33,846 bases of DNA, taken from assembly GCA_902806105.1 (NCBI GenBank), contig CADCVI010000109.1, positions 1-33,846 on the forward strand. The letters run 5' to 3'. The notes beneath the pieces are model-generated. The model was not told where the DNA came from. It saw nothing but the letters and a program-made list of their open reading frames with translations, and did no database searches. A program made the position numbers and the translations under genes. The DNA comes from an uncultured Rubrobacteraceae bacterium. Lineage in GTDB: Bacteria; Actinomycetota; Rubrobacteria; Rubrobacterales; Rubrobacteraceae. This document shows positions 31,768 through 33,846 of the stretch, piece by piece; positions within the stretch are counted from its first letter, which is position 1, and each line of letters starts with the position of its first letter.

Positions 31768-32870
31768 GCGGAGATCTCGTCGTCATACTCACCGCCGTCC
31801 TCGTAGCAGTCCCCTGCGCGCTGCTCGGCACGCTGCTCGTGTTGAGGCAGATGTCCATGATGGGCGACGCCATAAGCCACGCGGTCCTGCCCGGCATCGT
31901 CATAGCCTTCTTTATCTCCGAGAGCCTCGGTCCTGTGGTCTCGGTGTTGGGCGCCGGAGCTTTCGGCATCCTGACGGCGTTGCTGGTGGAGGCCCTGCGC
32001 AACACGGGGAGGGTCAAGGAGGACTCCTCCATAGGCATCGTGTTCACGGCCCTGTTCGCGCTCGGGGTGTTCCTGGTCTCCAAGTTCGCCTCCAGCGTGC
32101 ACCTGGACCTGCAGCACGTGCTCTACGGCGAGATCGCGTACGCGCCGATCAACCCGTTGCTGATCGGGACGCTCAACCTCGGCCCGAGGTCGCTGTGGAC
32201 CCTGGGCCTCGTGACCGTGCTGGCGTTGGGGCTGGTGCTGCTGCTCTACAAGGAACTGAAGATAGCCACCTTCGACCCGGGTCTCGCCGCGGCCGTCGGC
32301 CTCTCCCCTATGCTCGTCCACTACCTGCTCATGGGAGCGGTCTCCGTAACGACCGTGGGAGCCTTCGATTCGGTCGGGGCCATCCTGGTGGTCGCTTTCC
32401 TGATCGTACCGCCGGCGGCGGCCTACCTGCTGACGGAGCGCCTCTCGCACATGATGCTCCTGGCCGTCGCGCTGAGCGTTGGCTCCGCCGTCGGGGGCTA
32501 CTACGTGGCCGCCGCTTTTGACGTGGCGATCTCCGGGATGATGGCCGTGGTGGCCGGGGCGTTGTTCGCGCTCGCGCTGCTCTTCTCGCCCTCCCGGGGA
32601 CTGGTGGCCAACCTCATGCGCCGCCGCAGAAACCGCCGATCCTTCGCCAGCGGTCTCTTGCTGGTCAAGCTCGAAGAGCTGGGTAGTCGCGCCACCGAAG
32701 AAGATCTCGTCAAGGGGCTCAACTGGGACCGAAGCGACGTCTCCGAGGCCCTGCGAAACGCCTCGCGTCACGGTCTTTTGCGCACCCCGGAAGCGGGAAC
32801 GGTCGCGCTCACCGAAGAAGGTCGAGGCACCGCGCACCGCGTCTTGGAGGCCCATGCGGTCGCCAGATAG
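31764..32870 (+). CDS. Metal ABC transporter permease fused to a DtxR-like winged-helix tail
   Basis: 368 residues. Residues about 1-285 are an ABC-3 permease (LRQMSMMGDAISHAVLPGI; ILVVAFLIVPPAAAYLLTERL). After a basic linker RRRRNRRS, residues about 292-368 form a winged helix: helix LLLVKLEELG, helix-turn-helix EEDLVKGLNWDRSDVSEALRNASRHG, and wing ending VALTEEGRGTAHRVLEAHA. That wing-to-helix junction resembles LTERGQEEALRLVRRH of the MntR-like protein encoded upstream, but it stops before the metal-binding dimer domain. Similar permease/DtxR fusions are known (chlamydial YtgCR; long Bacillus MntC-type permeases). The tail may be cytoplasmic and regulatory. Start ATG overlaps the preceding stop. 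Confidence 0.9.
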   Translation: MSGDLVVILTAVLVAVPCALLGTLLVLRQMSMMGDAISHAVLPGIVIAFFISESLGPVVSVLGAGAFGILTALLVEALRNTGRVKEDSSIGIVFTALFALGVFLVSKFASSVHLDLQHVLYGEIAYAPINPLLIGTLNLGPRSLWTLGLVTVLALGLVLLLYKELKIATFDPGLAAAVGLSPMLVHYLLMGAVSVTTVGAFDSVGAILVVAFLIVPPAAAYLLTERLSHMMLLAVALSVGSAVGGYYVAAAFDVAISGMMAVVAGALFALALLFSPSRGLVANLMRRRRNRRSFASGLLLVKLEELGSRATEEDLVKGLNWDRSDVSEALRNASRHGLLRTPEAGTVALTEEGRGTAHRVLEAHAVAR

Positions 32871-32996
32871 TTATTCCGAGACTTCGGTAAACGGGCCCGG
32901 ACTCCTGCGGTCCCGAGCCAGGAGGAACTCGCCGCCGGCACTGCCACCGTGCGCGCGACCGTTCTCCTGGCAGGTAGACGAAAAGGAAGAACCGGC

Positions 32997-33731
32997 ATGA
33001 ACGCAGAAACAATCGATAGCGGACTGGAGTTCGCGAAACGCGAACTCTCGAAAGAGGGCGCGTACCTGTTGCCGCTGCGGCTCTTTATCGGCATGGGCTG
33101 GCTCCGCGCTTCCGCCGAGAAGATCGTGGATCCTGACTGGCTCGGGGGTACGGTCCTCGCCTCCTTCCTCGGAGAGAAGCTCGCCGGGGGACACGTGGTC
33201 TTCCCGTTCTACCGCGCCCTCATCACGGACGTCTTCCTGCCCAACGCCTCCGTTCTCAGCTGGATCGTCGTGGTCGGCCAGGGGCTGGTGGGGGCGGCGA
33301 TCCTGCTCGGGCTGTTCACCAACGCGGCGATCCTCGGCGGGCTGTTCATGAACCTCAACTTCATACTGGCCGGCGCCCCCAACCCGAGCGCGTTCTACTT
33401 CGTGATCCAGGTAGCGCTGTTCATCGGCGGCACCGGGGCAATCATCGGACTGGACGCCCTACTCGGCCGGCGCATCAGGACCCCGCTGTTCGTAGCGAAG
33501 GTGGGGATAAGAAGCTGGCACTTTCGCAGCAAAGAAAGGGCCCTCCTAGGGCTGACGATCCTCTCGTTCGGTCTCGCTACGTACAGCCTGGCGCACGTGC
33601 ACACCTACGACCCGGGGCTAAGCGTAGAAGACCCCGCGATGATACTGGCCGTACTGTTCACGCTGAGCAGCCTCCAAGCCTTCGTCTCCTACCTGCGCCA
33701 GCAGCCTCCCGGTAACGCCAGAACGTCGTAG
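32997..33731 (+). CDS. DoxX-family membrane protein
   Basis: 244 residues with a four-to-six-helix membrane core of the DoxX/TQO small-subunit type (LLPLRLFIGMGWLRASAEKI at the first span, then GLVGAAILLGLFTNAAILGG and NPSAFYFVIQ). Family members link to thiol or quinone redox and, in mycobacteria, to a membrane oxidoreductase complex with superoxide dismutase; no partner is visible here. The start is ATG 32997 with AAGGAAG 7 nt upstream. It follows the Mn importer by 126 nt, a gap containing only short imperfect hairpins. Confidence 0.88.
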   Translation: MNAETIDSGLEFAKRELSKEGAYLLPLRLFIGMGWLRASAEKIVDPDWLGGTVLASFLGEKLAGGHVVFPFYRALITDVFLPNASVLSWIVVVGQGLVGAAILLGLFTNAAILGGLFMNLNFILAGAPNPSAFYFVIQVALFIGGTGAIIGLDALLGRRIRTPLFVAKVGIRSWHFRSKERALLGLTILSFGLATYSLAHVHTYDPGLSVEDPAMILAVLFTLSSLQAFVSYLRQQPPGNARTS

Positions 33732-33771
33732 GTTTCGGGAGGGGTACGAAGCAGCAAAGCATACCGATGCG

Positions 33772-33805
33772 CCCTGAGTCGTCGGAGACCTCCGACGACT
33801 CAGGG
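33772..33805 (+). terminator. Perfect 15-bp hairpin after the DoxX gene
   Basis: CCCTGAGTCGTCGGA (33772-33786) pairs perfectly with 33791-33805 across a 4-nt loop, 40 nt after the DoxX stop. No T-run follows; the stability suggests a terminator or mRNA-end stabiliser, perhaps bidirectional. Confidence 0.6.
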
Positions 33806-33846
33806 GGTCGAGCGGCTCGCACGAGGGCCGGCATCCGGTAGACGTT

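Overview
The window is very GC-rich, densely coded bacterial chromosome. It carries a PASTA-type Ser/Thr kinase, a UMF1-type exporter, ATP-type PEP carboxykinase and manganese catalase. Promoter spacing looks actinobacterial and there is no sign of an outer membrane. Together this suggests a deep-branching actinobacterium, most likely Rubrobacter or a relative; that assignment is inference from gene content and codon bias. I saw no rRNA, tRNA, CRISPR, phage or insertion sequence.

Layout. (1) 1-2260: a flavin-reductase-like gene (cut by the window edge) and an XRE-cupin regulator face a manganese catalase across a shared divergent promoter; the catalase ends in a clear UUCG-loop terminator. 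(2) 2271-5408: a CBS-pair protein and two paralogous ArsB/NhaD-type ion transporters placed tail to tail. (3) 5570-12247: a minus-strand block with pckA, an SDR, a PknB-like kinase, an AarF/UbiB kinase and a small helical protein. (4) 12658-21890: a plus-strand run of eight genes, the first six of which overlap. It encodes a GmhA-GmhB fusion, an HldE-like protein with a damaged nucleotidyltransferase motif, two GT9 heptosyltransferase-like and two GT-B glycosyltransferases, then an SDR and an aldehyde dehydrogenase. This looks like a heptose-type glycan pathway in an organism not expected to make LPS. (5) 21891-22392: an apparent gap that holds two hairpins, the frameshifted remains of a DUF2795-like gene, and a nested palindrome over a candidate promoter. 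(6) 22393-26894: amino-acid permease and UspA (plus strand), then nagA and a UMF1-family MFS protein (minus strand). (7) 27030-33731: a metal-homeostasis locus with a ZIP transporter, an MntR-like DtxR regulator, a promoter overlapped by an MntR-like palindrome, a four-gene Mn-type ABC importer whose last permease carries a winged-helix tail, and a DoxX protein.

Manganese links both ends of the window: a Mn catalase at the left, and Mn uptake with its regulator at the right. The most interesting parts are the heptose operon with its atypical HldE, the permease/DtxR-like fusion under an MntR-like operator, and the hidden DUF2795 relic.
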